From: Urinicoccus massiliensis
Lineage (GTDB): Bacteria > Bacillota > Clostridia > Tissierellales > Peptoniphilaceae
Assembly (NCBI RefSeq): GCF_900120405.1
Contig: NZ_LT635493.1
Location: 150,427-214,426, forward strand
Direction: 5' to 3'
Length of the DNA stretch: 64,000 nt
Of the stretch, positions 1 through 10,079 are shown in pieces (position 1 is the stretch's first letter; every line of letters begins with the position of its first letter). The position numbers and the translations under genes were made by a program. The notes under the pieces are model-generated. The model searched no databases. It was not told the DNA's origin and was given only the letters and a program-made list of their open reading frames with translations.

Positions 1-257
1 TTCGCTCGCCGCTACTTGGGAAATCGAGGTTTCTTTCTTTTCCTCGGGGTACTTAGATGTTTCAGTTCCCCCGGTCTTCCTTCCATACACTATGGATTCA
101 TGCATGGATGTATGAGGTTTGCTCATACGGGTTTCCCCATTCGGACATCAACGGATTCACGTCTATTTGCGACTCCCCGTTGCTTTTCGCAGCTTATCAC
201 GTCCTTCTTCGGCTCTTGGTGCCAAGGCATCCACCTGATGCTCTTTCTAACTTGACC
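1..257 (-). rRNA. 23S ribosomal RNA, 5' portion only
   Basis: The reverse complement matches the conserved 5' domain of bacterial 23S rRNA, including the GGTGGATGCCTTGGCACC block near position 230. The mature 5' end is placed near 257 by analogy with the usual GGTNAAG start. The gene runs off the left edge of the window, so only about the first 257 nt are present. It is the third gene of the 16S-tRNA-Ala-23S operon; no tRNA-Ile is present in the spacer. Confidence 0.95.
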
Positions 258-468
258 TTTGTTTCAGTTTTCCTTAAAACTGTTTCTATCCGGTAAAAAT
301 GTCTTTTCTTTACTCTCGTTATTGAATAATTTGAAAATCTCATTCTTACTTTTAAAATTGGAGTATGTAGTTTTCATTGTGCATCTATCTCAATCATACG
401 TTGACACGTATTATTAAGATTAAATAAATACCACTTCTAACAAATCAAGGATTTATTGTCCGTGGTTG

Positions 469-544
469 TGGTGGAGATGAGGAGATTCGAACTCCTGACC
501 CCCTGCTTGCAAGGCAGGTGCTCTCCCAACTGAGCTACACCCCC
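469..544 (-). tRNA. tRNA-Ala (anticodon TGC)
   Basis: A 76-nt cloverleaf lies in the 16S-23S spacer. The acceptor stem GGGGGTG pairs with CATCTCC (two G-U pairs), the anticodon loop reads CTTGCAA giving TGC, the T arm contains GTTCGAATC, and the CCA end is encoded. A single tRNA-Ala in this spacer is common in Firmicutes. Confidence 0.97.
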
Positions 545-623
545 ACATTGGGTAAAGACCAAAAAATCCAGTGTAAGAGTTAAGAAATGACTTGATTGCT
601 CAAGGCCCACTTCTTTCTGAACT

Positions 624-2152
<1,529 letters not shown>

Positions 2153-2238
2153 AAAGTTTTTTCCATTTTATCGTCTTTAGACTGACTCCGGATTCTTCAC
2201 TGAAGTTCCGCTTTTTTGCTTTTGCTTGTGTGTTCATT

Positions 2239-2249
2239 CTCTTACACTG
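2239..2249 (-). other. 16S leader arm of the rRNA processing stem
   Basis: In transcript sense this leader segment reads CAGTGTAAGAG and is perfectly complementary (11 nt) to CTCTTACACTG at 569-579, just downstream of the 16S 3' end. Such leader/trailer helices loop out 16S rRNA and are cut by RNase III. A short extension, ATGA with TCAT beyond a small internal loop, is also possible. The pairing is seen in the sequence; the processing role is from general knowledge. Confidence 0.7.
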
Positions 2250-2301
2250 TTTAGTTTTTTTGGTTCTGTTGTAACTAATCTCTTTACGAGATAGCTTAAT
2301 T

Positions 2302-2331
2302 ATTTTACCACCGATAAAAGGTCTTTGTCAA
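2302..2331 (-). promoter_or_regulatory. rRNA operon promoter, proximal (P3)
   Basis: The -35 TTGACA (2326-2331) and -10 TAAAAT (2302-2307) are separated by 18 bp, with an extended -10 TGG directly upstream of the -10. This is the closest of three tandem promoters to 16S, about 150 bp upstream of the mature 5' end. Confidence 0.85.
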
Positions 2332-2386
2332 GAACTTTTTTGCTTTTTCTTAACGGGCTTTTTACTTGTGGAAAACAACATGTATT

Positions 2387-2415
2387 AGTTTACCAAGTCT
2401 CCCTGACTTTGTCAA
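2387..2415 (-). promoter_or_regulatory. rRNA operon promoter, middle (P2)
   Basis: The -35 TTGACA (2410-2415) and -10 TAAACT (2387-2392) are separated by exactly 17 bp. The -35 is preceded by an A-run and GGTCC, the same context as in the other two promoters. Confidence 0.85.
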
Positions 2416-2480
2416 GGACCTTTTTGGTTTTTCTTGCTACTTCTTAAAAGGCTTTTTGCCTTGTTTTGAGTAGCTTGTAT

Positions 2481-2509
2481 AGTTTACTGAAATCCATCTC
2501 TCCTGTCAA
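2481..2509 (-). promoter_or_regulatory. rRNA operon promoter, distal (P1), overlapping a coding 3' end
   Basis: The -35 TTGACA (2504-2509) and -10 TAAACT (2481-2486) are separated by exactly 17 bp. The whole promoter lies in the last eight codons of the upstream TPR gene; the -10 covers its TAA stop (2484-2486). The region between P1 and 16S (2153-2480) holds no gene, only P2, P3 and the leader. Confidence 0.8.
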
Positions 2510-3584
2510 GGTCTTTTTCATTTTTTTCTAAAGTTTTTATTAGGTCGTCAAGTTCTTGGCTGTTGTTGAGGTTATAGGCTGCCTTGGCATGGTAGAGGGC
2601 TTCCTTAGGATCTCTTTCCAGGTAGAGATAGGCCAGGTTGTGGTGGATGGTATAGGGATCACTTCCCTTTTCCAGGGCTTTTTCATAGTGGTCAATGGCC
2701 TCCTGAATCAAGCCTAATTGACTGTCTACAAAGGCTAGACGTTCATGGTAGAGGCCTTGGTCTGCTAGTTTTAAAGCCTCTTGGTAGTGGCTCTTACTTT
2801 CCTCCAGCTTATTTTCTGCCAAGGCTATGGTAGCTAGAAAGTAATGAACATGGTCTGGGTTGAGGTATTGCTGGGATACTTTTCCCAGGTGGTCTTTGGC
2901 TTTTTCCAGATTTTGAAGGTTGAGATAGGACTCCACGGCCTCCATATTGGCATAGTCTTCTAGTTCTTCAATGGCCAACCGAGCTTGGTTTTTCACTTCT
3001 TCCGGCATATCTTTTAAAAGGGCCTCCCGGGCATAGTGTCTTGCCTTGATATAGTGACCCAGGCCGGCATAGATTCCACTTAGGCGCAAAAGAGCCTGAC
3101 CAAAGAAGGGGGATTCTTCTGAAACTTTCCCATAGCTTTTGATGATGGGAATCAGGCTTTGCTCCAGGTCCTGTCCTTCTTTCTTGCCTTGGCGAATTTC
3201 TTCTTCTTTTAAGGTGGTTTTAAGATAGCTGATATCTTCTTCCTTGATATGGAGCTCTTCCAGACTGGTTAAAAAGTCCATCTTGGCCTGGCGGTCAAAG
3301 TCTCCTGTCATAATCCGGCTAATGACCTGGCCCTGGTAGGGACTTTTTTGTAAAATCTTGTCATAGCCCTGGCTTTGAGCTAGAGCAGGGTCCACTGTTT
3401 GGCAAAGGACCATCCCCAAAAGAAAGTTTATAAAAGGAATGCTTTCTTGCCAGTTTTTGTCTTTTAAGTTTTGAACCATGGAGCTTTTTACTAGGGGAAG
3501 GTCTTGACCTTCTTCTATTTCCACTCCCGCCAGGTCCAATTTACGGCTTATGGTTAAAAATACAAGTTCATCTTGGTAGTCCAT
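2484..3584 (-). CDS. TPR-repeat protein of unknown role
   Basis: A 366-residue soluble protein with no signal peptide. The first 160 residues match nothing I recognise. Residues about 165-350 form helical pairs typical of tetratricopeptide repeats, with recurring A, L and Y/F positions such as HYKARHYAREALL, YFLATIALAENKL, AIDHYEKALEKG and NLAYLYLERDPKEALYHAKAAY. TPR arrays mediate protein-protein contacts. The start overlaps the upstream membrane-protein gene by 17 bp, so the two are probably translated together and may act together. The 3' end carries the first rRNA promoter. A specific function cannot be assigned. Confidence 0.75.
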   Translation of the reverse strand: MDYQDELVFLTISRKLDLAGVEIEEGQDLPLVKSSMVQNLKDKNWQESIPFINFLLGMVLCQTVDPALAQSQGYDKILQKSPYQGQVISRIMTGDFDRQAKMDFLTSLEELHIKEEDISYLKTTLKEEEIRQGKKEGQDLEQSLIPIIKSYGKVSEESPFFGQALLRLSGIYAGLGHYIKARHYAREALLKDMPEEVKNQARLAIEELEDYANMEAVESYLNLQNLEKAKDHLGKVSQQYLNPDHVHYFLATIALAENKLEESKSHYQEALKLADQGLYHERLAFVDSQLGLIQEAIDHYEKALEKGSDPYTIHHNLAYLYLERDPKEALYHAKAAYNLNNSQELDDLIKTLEKNEKDLDRRDGFQ

Positions 3585-4335
3585 CGTTATACTCCCTCAT
3601 ATAGGCCCGCTTCCTGGGGTTGGAATGGGCAATAATTTTATAGACCTGGCCTCGGTAGAGGAGGTAAAAGTAGTGGAAGGCCTGGCTCAAAAGGAGGACC
3701 AGGGGTTCTTCCAGGATAAATTGACTAAAGAGCCGGGCCGGCCCAAAGGCAAAATCCATGGGATTGGCTCCTATTAAGACATAGGCCATTATGGAGCTTG
3801 GGGCCAGGGCCACTAAAATCAAAAGATAGATTAGCAGGGGCAAGAGCCAATGGAGGATGTTGGTCTTGTAAAAGCTTGCCAGGTCTCCCAGGAGATGGCC
3901 CGCCGGTTTTTTATCCACATAAATCATTTCAATAAATGGATTAAAGGCAAGAAAGAGACCAATGGTTAAAAACCCTCCAGAAAGGAGGTTGCCGGCAAAG
4001 AGGTCAAATAGGGAAAAGACAAAGTAAGCTGTCCAAACATCGTTGAGAATTCTAAGGCCACTGGACTTAAAACTTGGAATGCTGATGGGGTTTCCTTCTA
4101 ATATAAGGGATAGGATTCCCAGGTAAAAAGATAAAAGAACCACATAGACTATAAAGCGGGCAACTCCCACCACGAGATTGTCATTGGCCATATAGTTTAA
4201 AGAAAAAATATAATTAACGATAAAAAAAGTTACCAGGGGAAAGAGAAAGCCCACCAGGTGGTCCAGGGGCCTTCTTTTAATATTTCCCACTAGGCCCAGC
4301 AGGGCCTCTTGGTAAACTTGGATTAGGTCAGTCAT
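3568..4335 (-). CDS. multi-pass membrane protein, function unknown
   Basis: A 255-residue protein with about five to six hydrophobic segments (roughly residues 25-47, 53-80, 97-135, 158-188 and 204-230) separated by short polar loops, so an integral membrane protein. I recognise no motif. Its ATG lies 8 bp inside the 3' end of the upstream radical SAM gene, and its own 3' end overlaps the TPR gene by 17 bp. The three genes therefore look like one translationally coupled group of unknown function downstream of argS. Confidence 0.7.
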   Translation of the reverse strand: MTDLIQVYQEALLGLVGNIKRRPLDHLVGFLFPLVTFFIVNYIFSLNYMANDNLVVGVARFIVYVVLLSFYLGILSLILEGNPISIPSFKSSGLRILNDVWTAYFVFSLFDLFAGNLLSGGFLTIGLFLAFNPFIEMIYVDKKPAGHLLGDLASFYKTNILHWLLPLLIYLLILVALAPSSIMAYVLIGANPMDFAFGPARLFSQFILEEPLVLLLSQAFHYFYLLYRGQVYKIIAHSNPRKRAYMREYNDGLPR

Positions 4336-6001
4336 GAATTTCCTCCATTTCGTATATTTTAACGGGGTTGTCCCGCCGGTCTACTAGGATTATTTTCCCA
4401 TCCAATCGGTAGGGGTGGACTTTTTTCATCAGGTCTTTGATATGGGGGTCTTGGACGCCCAAAAGGTCTTGGACCCGACTTTGCCGGAAGAGGTCATGGA
4501 TTTTACTTTTTTCCAGATAGGCCTCCTGTCTTTGGGGAAAGTAGTCCGGCAGGGGTCCCTGGTTGTTTTGGACATAGTCCAAGAAAAGGGCCCGGTAAAA
4601 ATCGGAATCTCCTTGGCCCAAGAACTGGGCATAGGAGGTCAATATTTGATAGAGTTTCTTTCTTTGGTGTTGGTCCAGGTGGAGGCCTTTCTTCTTATAA
4701 TATAGGCTGAAATTATAAAAGTAGGAAAAGGGGTCCTGGTCCAGCTTTTTCATAAGGTAGCCGTTGCTTCTTTCAAAGTAGCCTTCATTGTGAAACTTAT
4801 CTACCAGGTCTTCAAAAACTTTTAATTGCCGAATTTCCAAGGCCGACAACCAGGGGGTTTCTAAGATTTCATAGGGAGGCCTGTGGCTATAGACCAGACC
4901 ATAGTCCTGGGCCTTGTTTTTCAAAAGAGACCCCTTAAGGACTTTTAGAAAGCCCACTTGAATTTTTTCAGCCCCCAGGGAATAGGTGTCGTTAAAGCTC
5001 TTTTTTAACTGGTCCACTCCCTCATAGGGCAGGCCGATAATCAAGTCCACATGTTGGTGGGTCCGGCCCTGGCTGCGGATTCTCTCCACCACTTCTCTTA
5101 GCCGGGGCCAATCCATAGTCCGGTTGATGGCCTTGAGGGTTTTTTCATTGGTGGATTGGATGCCCAATTCCAGTTGAAAAAGCCCCCGGGGACTTTTTGA
5201 AAAATAGTCAATCATCTTCTCGCTCATAAGATGGGCTGTGGCTTCAAAGTGAAAATTAAAGTCTTTTAAGCCCAGGCTTTGGATAAAGTCCATCAGGTTG
5301 AAGGCTCTTTTTTCACTGGCATTAAAGGTCCGGTCAATAAACTTAATTTGCACCGCCCCATAGGAAAGGAGCCTTTGAATTTGGCTAAAGACCCGGTCCA
5401 TGTCTACAAAACGTACCGGCCCCAGAACGGAAGACAGGCAAAAGGCGCAGTGGAAGGGACAGCCCCGGGAAGACTCCAGATAGGCAATCTTATTGGTTAG
5501 GTCCTCTTTTTCCAAATAAGGGTCTGGCAAGTCCTTAAGGTCCAGGTAGGGAGCCAGGGGATTTTGACAAATTTGATCCCCCTGTCGGTAGACCAGGTTG
5601 GGGACATCTTTTAAGTCCCCTCCCTGGATGACTTTCTCTTGGTAGATGGGCCAGGCCCTTTCCCCCTCTCCCAGCAAAATTTCATCCACATAGGGGTGGT
5701 CTCGTAAAAAAGCTTGGGATTCATAGGAAACTTCTGGTCCCCCAAAGACAATCCGAGCCTGGGGCCGGACTGCCTTTAAGTCTCTGGCCAGGTCTAGGCA
5801 TTCTTGAATGTTCCAAATATAGGTGGAAAAGCCATAAACCTGGGCCTCCTCTTCCAGCAAAGCCCCATAGATGGTATCCAGGGGCTGGTTGATGGTAAAT
5901 TCTAAAAAAGAGGTCTCTGCCCTGGACACTTCCTTGAGATAGCGGATGGCCAGGTTGGTGTGGATAAACTTGGAATTAATCCCAACTAGGAGAAACTTCA
6001 T
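4328..6001 (-). CDS. B12-binding radical SAM protein, DUF4080 family
   Basis: A 557-residue protein. Residues about 1-140 resemble the cobalamin-binding Rossmann domain found at the front of many radical SAM enzymes. The radical SAM core follows, with SRGCPFHCAFC near residue 180, giving the CxxxCxxC [4Fe-4S] ligands, and an ELGIQS segment typical of these barrels. The last third fits the DUF4080 domain. The reaction is unknown; family members are usually annotated as methyltransferase-like B12 radical SAM enzymes. The ATG shares one base with the argS stop (TAATG), indicating tight coupling. Confidence 0.85.
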   Translation of the reverse strand: MKFLLVGINSKFIHTNLAIRYLKEVSRAETSFLEFTINQPLDTIYGALLEEEAQVYGFSTYIWNIQECLDLARDLKAVRPQARIVFGGPEVSYESQAFLRDHPYVDEILLGEGERAWPIYQEKVIQGGDLKDVPNLVYRQGDQICQNPLAPYLDLKDLPDPYLEKEDLTNKIAYLESSRGCPFHCAFCLSSVLGPVRFVDMDRVFSQIQRLLSYGAVQIKFIDRTFNASEKRAFNLMDFIQSLGLKDFNFHFEATAHLMSEKMIDYFSKSPRGLFQLELGIQSTNEKTLKAINRTMDWPRLREVVERIRSQGRTHQHVDLIIGLPYEGVDQLKKSFNDTYSLGAEKIQVGFLKVLKGSLLKNKAQDYGLVYSHRPPYEILETPWLSALEIRQLKVFEDLVDKFHNEGYFERSNGYLMKKLDQDPFSYFYNFSLYYKKKGLHLDQHQRKKLYQILTSYAQFLGQGDSDFYRALFLDYVQNNQGPLPDYFPQRQEAYLEKSKIHDLFRQSRVQDLLGVQDPHIKDLMKKVHPYRLDGKIILVDRRDNPVKIYEMEEIHD

Positions 6002-7707
6002 TACATTTTTTCCGGTGCATGGATTCCCAAGAGGTTTAAACCTTGAGCAATCACTGTCTTGATTCCGTAAGATAAAAGGAGTCTGGCTTTTTTTACCTTG
6101 GGGTCTTCTGTGTTGATTTGGTTGTGGGTATAGTACTTGTTGAAGGTCTTGGCCAGGTCTGTAATATAGCGGGTGATGAAGTAGGGCTCATGTTTTTCAT
6201 GGGCATCAATGACAACGTCTGTAAAGCGAGACAACTTCATTAGGAGCTCTTGTTCTTCGGGAAGACCCAGAGCCTTTTCATCTACAGGGTCTTGGATGGA
6301 AAATTCCCCCTTCTTTAATAGGGAGCAAATTCGAGCATGGGTATATTGGACATAGGGGCCCGTTTCTCCCTCAAAACTCAAGGTTTGGTCCCAATCAAAG
6401 ACATAGTCCTTGATCCTTTGGTTAAAGAGTTCTTGGAACTTAACGGCCCCAATACCCACTTCCCGGGCCAATTTTTCCCGGTCTTCCATTTTTTCTCCTC
6501 GAGATTCTTCTCTTTCCTTTAAGATGTCATCCACCTTGTTGATGGCCTTATTTAAGACATCTTCCAGATAGACTACCTTGCCCTTACGGGTGGACATTGT
6601 TCCTTCCTTTAGAGAAACCATTCCAAAGGCCACATGGACCATGTCTTCTTCCCAATCATAGCCCATCTTCTTTAGGATGGCCTTTAATTGTTGGAAATGG
6701 AGGCTCTGTTGGCTTCCAACAACATAGATGCTCTTGTAGAAGTCAAACTCCTTCTTCCGGTAGAGGGCTGTAGCCATATCCCGGGTCAGGTAGATGGAAG
6801 AGCCATCCTTTTTAATGATAATAGCCGGGGGAAGTTCGTCGCCAAAGTCTACAATTCTTGCCCCTTGGGAGTCTGTTAGGACGCCCTTTTCTTCCATTAA
6901 GTCCACTGTATCCTTGAGCATGGGAGAGTAAAAGGATTCTCCTGTATAGTAGTCAAAGTCAATGTCCAAGAGCTTATAAACTCTTTGGAATTCTTCCAGG
7001 CTGACCTTGCGGAACCACTCCCAAAGTTCTACTGCCTTGGGGTCTTGGTTTTCCAATTTGACAAACCAGTTTCTTGCATTGTCCAAGAGTTCTGGTTGGT
7101 CCTTGGCTTCTTCGTTGATTCGCACATAGAGCTTGACCAATTCGGGAATGGGGTTTTTTTCAATGACGTCATGGTCTCCCCATCTTAGATAGGCCTCAAT
7201 CATCATGCCGAATTGGGTCCCATAGTCTCCCAGGTGGTTGACGGCTATGGTCTTAAAACCCAGGAAGTTTGAAATTCTCTTTAGGGAATCCCCAATGACT
7301 GTGGTCCGGATATGGCCAATGTGGAAGGGCTTGGCAATATTGGGAGAGGAGTATTCCAAGACAATAGTTCTTTGGTCCCCATAGTTGGTCTTGCCAAAGT
7401 CTTCCATCTTCTCTTGAAGGTCTTGGAAGATATCCTTGGTAAAGGCTTCCTTGTTGATGAAAAAGTTTAAGTAGGGTCCCTTGTTTTCAACCTTGTCAAA
7501 AAGAGGGTTGTCAATTTTTTCTGCCATTTCTTGGGCAATCATAGCCGGGTTTTTCCGATAGGTCTTGGCCAGGGAAAAACAAGGAAAGGCAAAGTCTCCT
7601 AGGTCTGAACTTGGTGGCAGTTCAATAAGTTGGTCTATTTGGTCCAAATCTAAGTCTGGACATTGGCCATGGATGGCTTCAATAACTTCATTACGATAAT
7701 TATGCAA
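6001..7707 (-). CDS. argS: arginyl-tRNA synthetase
   Basis: A 568-residue class I synthetase that charges tRNA-Arg in the cytoplasm. The N-terminal additional domain (residues about 1-90) is followed by the catalytic HIGH at 129-132 in KPFHIGHIRTT. The KMSKS position is represented by MSTRKG, as is usual in ArgS, and the C-terminal DALR helical domain ends in the common HAPEKM tail. The start is TTG, preceded at 5 bp by a strong AGGAGG; no suitable ATG is nearby. It lies 11 bp downstream of mutS2 in the same operon. No T-box is present in front of it. Confidence 0.97.
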   Translation of the reverse strand: MHNYRNEVIEAIHGQCPDLDLDQIDQLIELPPSSDLGDFAFPCFSLAKTYRKNPAMIAQEMAEKIDNPLFDKVENKGPYLNFFINKEAFTKDIFQDLQEKMEDFGKTNYGDQRTIVLEYSSPNIAKPFHIGHIRTTVIGDSLKRISNFLGFKTIAVNHLGDYGTQFGMMIEAYLRWGDHDVIEKNPIPELVKLYVRINEEAKDQPELLDNARNWFVKLENQDPKAVELWEWFRKVSLEEFQRVYKLLDIDFDYYTGESFYSPMLKDTVDLMEEKGVLTDSQGARIVDFGDELPPAIIIKKDGSSIYLTRDMATALYRKKEFDFYKSIYVVGSQQSLHFQQLKAILKKMGYDWEEDMVHVAFGMVSLKEGTMSTRKGKVVYLEDVLNKAINKVDDILKEREESRGEKMEDREKLAREVGIGAVKFQELFNQRIKDYVFDWDQTLSFEGETGPYVQYTHARICSLLKKGEFSIQDPVDEKALGLPEEQELLMKLSRFTDVVIDAHEKHEPYFITRYITDLAKTFNKYYTHNQINTEDPKVKKARLLLSYGIKTVIAQGLNLLGIHAPEKM

Positions 7708-7718
7708 GGTATCCTCCT

Positions 7719-10079
7719 TTAATTTAAGTATGCAATGGTGACCCCATAGCCACCTTCGTTCATTTTTGCGTCTTCAATCTTCTTAACAGGTTGGTAGTGG
7801 TGTAAAAAGTTCCGCACCTTTTCCCTTAAAGCACCTGTTCCCTTCCCATGGATGATCCGCACCGAGGGCATCCCTGAGAGGTAGGCATCGTCAATATATT
7901 TTTCTAGCTGGATTTTAGCTTCTTCAAAGGTTTGTCCCCTAAGGTCCAATTCAGTTTTGAAATTCTTAGATTTTTTGGAAATCATGGACTTGGTTTGGAC
8001 CCTTCCCCTGGCTTCTTCTTGACTTTCTGCATAGGTCAAGGAATTCACAGGAAGGGACATCTTTAAGATGCCCAATTGAACCAAGACATTCCCCTGTTTA
8101 TCCGGCAGTTCCAGGACCTGGCCCTTTTGTTGCAAGCTCTTGGAAAAGACCGTGTCTCCAACTTTTACATCTTCAATGGGTCGGGCTACTTTTTCTATGA
8201 CCAGGCCCTTTTTGTTCTTCTTGGAAAGACTTCTTAGGTTTTCTCCAAGATAGTTTCGGGTTTGTTGGAGTCTTTTTTCCTCCTGGCTGGCCATGGAGGC
8301 TTGGATATCTTTTAACTCTAAAAGGGCCAGGTCTGCCTGTTCTTTAGCTTCTCTTAAAATCTTTTCCGCCTTTTCATTGGCCTGGTCTAGGATCCGGTCT
8401 CTTTGTCTTTCAGACTTGTCTACTTCCCTTTGGAGCCTAGCCTTTAGGGCCTCAATTTCTCTTTGCTTGGCTTCTTCGGCCTGGTTTTTCCGGCTCAGGT
8501 CTTGGCGTTCTCTTTCCAGTCCCTCTAGGACATCTTCAAATTTCAAAGAATCTGAATGGATAAAGGACTTGGCTGCCTGGATATAATCTTCGCCCAGGCC
8601 CAGACGTCTGGATATTTCAAAGGCATTGGACTTACCCGGCGTTCCAATCCGCAAACGATAGGTGGGGCTCAGGGTCTCTAGGTCAAATTCCATGCCGGCA
8701 TTGGCCACGCCGGGAGTTTCTAGGGCATAGACCTTGAGCTGGTTATAGTGGGTGGTGGCCATGGTTAAGATTCCCTGCTCCCTCATCTTGTCAATAATGG
8801 TCATGGCCAGGGCCGCCCCTTCTGTGGGGTCTGTCCCGGCTCCCAGTTCGTCAAAGAGGACCAGGTCCTGGTCCGTAATCTTGGACAGGATGTCTACGAT
8901 GTTGACCATGTGGGATGAAAAAGTAGACAGGTTTTGCTCAATACTCTGCTCGTCTCCAATGTCTGCATAGATTTCATGGACCAGGGGAATCACAGTATTG
9001 GGCCCCGCCGGCACAAAAAGTCCTGCTTGGGCCATGAGGATTAAGAGTCCTGTAGTCTTTAAGCTAACCGTCTTTCCTCCTGTGTTGGGGCCAGTAATAA
9101 TCAGGGAATTAAAGTCATAACCCAGGTCCAGGTCAATGGGAACCACCCTCCTGGGGTCCAGGAGGGGGTGGCGGCCCTGGTCAATCTTGAGTTTCTTTTC
9201 TTGGCTAATCCTGGGTTTGATGGCCTTTTCTTCCAGGGCCAACCGTCCCTTGGCAAAGATAAAGTCCAATTCCACCATGGCATAGTTATTTTGCTTTAGG
9301 GCTGGTAAGTTTTCCGCCAATTGATCGGACAATTCTTGAAGGATTCGATGGATTTCTTGCCTTTCCTTGTTCTCCAACTCCCTTAGCTGGTTGTTTAATT
9401 CCACCACAGCCAGGGGTTCAATAAAGACAGTGGCTCCCGAAGAGGAGGTGTCGTGGATTAAACCCTTGATAGAAGACTTGTTTTCCTGCTTAACCGGAAT
9501 AACATAGCGGCCAGCCCGGATGGTCACCAGGTTGTCTTGGAGGTACTTTTGACTATCTCCTGTTACAAAGGAGTTGAGTTTTCGTCGGACCTCCTCCTTC
9601 TTTTGGACCATGCTCTGGCGGATTTGGGCCAGGGCTGGACTGGCTTGGTCTGAAACTTCCTGGTCTGATTCAAAGGTCCGTTCAATTTTCTCCCTTAGCC
9701 CCCTTAGGGGGGTTAGCTTGTCCACCAAGGTCCCCATCAGGGCTGGTGGCGCTTCCTCAGAAAAATAATCCTTAAGATATTGGACTCCTCTAAGGCTGTC
9801 TCCCAGGTAGACGATTTGTTCAATGGTCAGGGTTCCTCCTAGGGCCAGACGCTTAAAGTCTTTTTCCTGGTCCCGAATCCCCACCAGGGCGGGCCGGGAC
9901 CTTTTGGTTAGGACTTGAACAGCCTCTTGGGTTTCTGCTAGGCCTCTTTCCACCTTGGCTTCGTGGTGGGAAGGAGTAATTTCCCTGGCCCGGGCCTTGC
10001 CGGGCTCAGAAGCAGCAAAACTAGCCAGCTTGTCCTTAATTTTTTGAAATTCTAAAATGTCTAAAACACGTTGGTTCAT
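7719..10079 (-). CDS. mutS2: endonuclease MutS2
   Basis: A 786-residue MutS2 protein. The N-terminal MutS-like core and lever region (to about residue 300) precedes the ATPase with Walker A GPNTGGKT at 330-337, Walker B LFDELGAGTDP, and a GMEFD/LRIGTPGKSNAF block. A long charged coiled coil (about 520-630) leads to the Smr nuclease domain at about 712-786 with LDLRG and HGKGTGALR. MutS2 proteins act in recombination control and in rescue of collided ribosomes, not in mismatch repair. Its ATG overlaps the U32 stop by 4 bp (ATGA). The zapA-U32-mutS2 order is typical of Firmicutes. Confidence 0.97.
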   Translation of the reverse strand: MNQRVLDILEFQKIKDKLASFAASEPGKARAREITPSHHEAKVERGLAETQEAVQVLTKRSRPALVGIRDQEKDFKRLALGGTLTIEQIVYLGDSLRGVQYLKDYFSEEAPPALMGTLVDKLTPLRGLREKIERTFESDQEVSDQASPALAQIRQSMVQKKEEVRRKLNSFVTGDSQKYLQDNLVTIRAGRYVIPVKQENKSSIKGLIHDTSSSGATVFIEPLAVVELNNQLRELENKERQEIHRILQELSDQLAENLPALKQNNYAMVELDFIFAKGRLALEEKAIKPRISQEKKLKIDQGRHPLLDPRRVVPIDLDLGYDFNSLIITGPNTGGKTVSLKTTGLLILMAQAGLFVPAGPNTVIPLVHEIYADIGDEQSIEQNLSTFSSHMVNIVDILSKITDQDLVLFDELGAGTDPTEGAALAMTIIDKMREQGILTMATTHYNQLKVYALETPGVANAGMEFDLETLSPTYRLRIGTPGKSNAFEISRRLGLGEDYIQAAKSFIHSDSLKFEDVLEGLERERQDLSRKNQAEEAKQREIEALKARLQREVDKSERQRDRILDQANEKAEKILREAKEQADLALLELKDIQASMASQEEKRLQQTRNYLGENLRSLSKKNKKGLVIEKVARPIEDVKVGDTVFSKSLQQKGQVLELPDKQGNVLVQLGILKMSLPVNSLTYAESQEEARGRVQTKSMISKKSKNFKTELDLRGQTFEEAKIQLEKYIDDAYLSGMPSVRIIHGKGTGALREKVRNFLHHYQPVKKIEDAKMNEGGYGVTIAYLN

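Larger units (their letters stand above)
2326..2520 (-). repeat. tandem promoter modules of about 84-94 bp
   Basis: The three promoters sit in related modules. Each has an A-run, GRYC and CTTGACA. The two inter-promoter segments share AAAAAGCC, TTAAGAA, AGCAA and a further A-run in the same order. The -35 boxes are spaced 94 bp (P1 to P2) and 84 bp (P2 to P3). This looks like duplication of one promoter unit followed by divergence. Confidence 0.65.
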
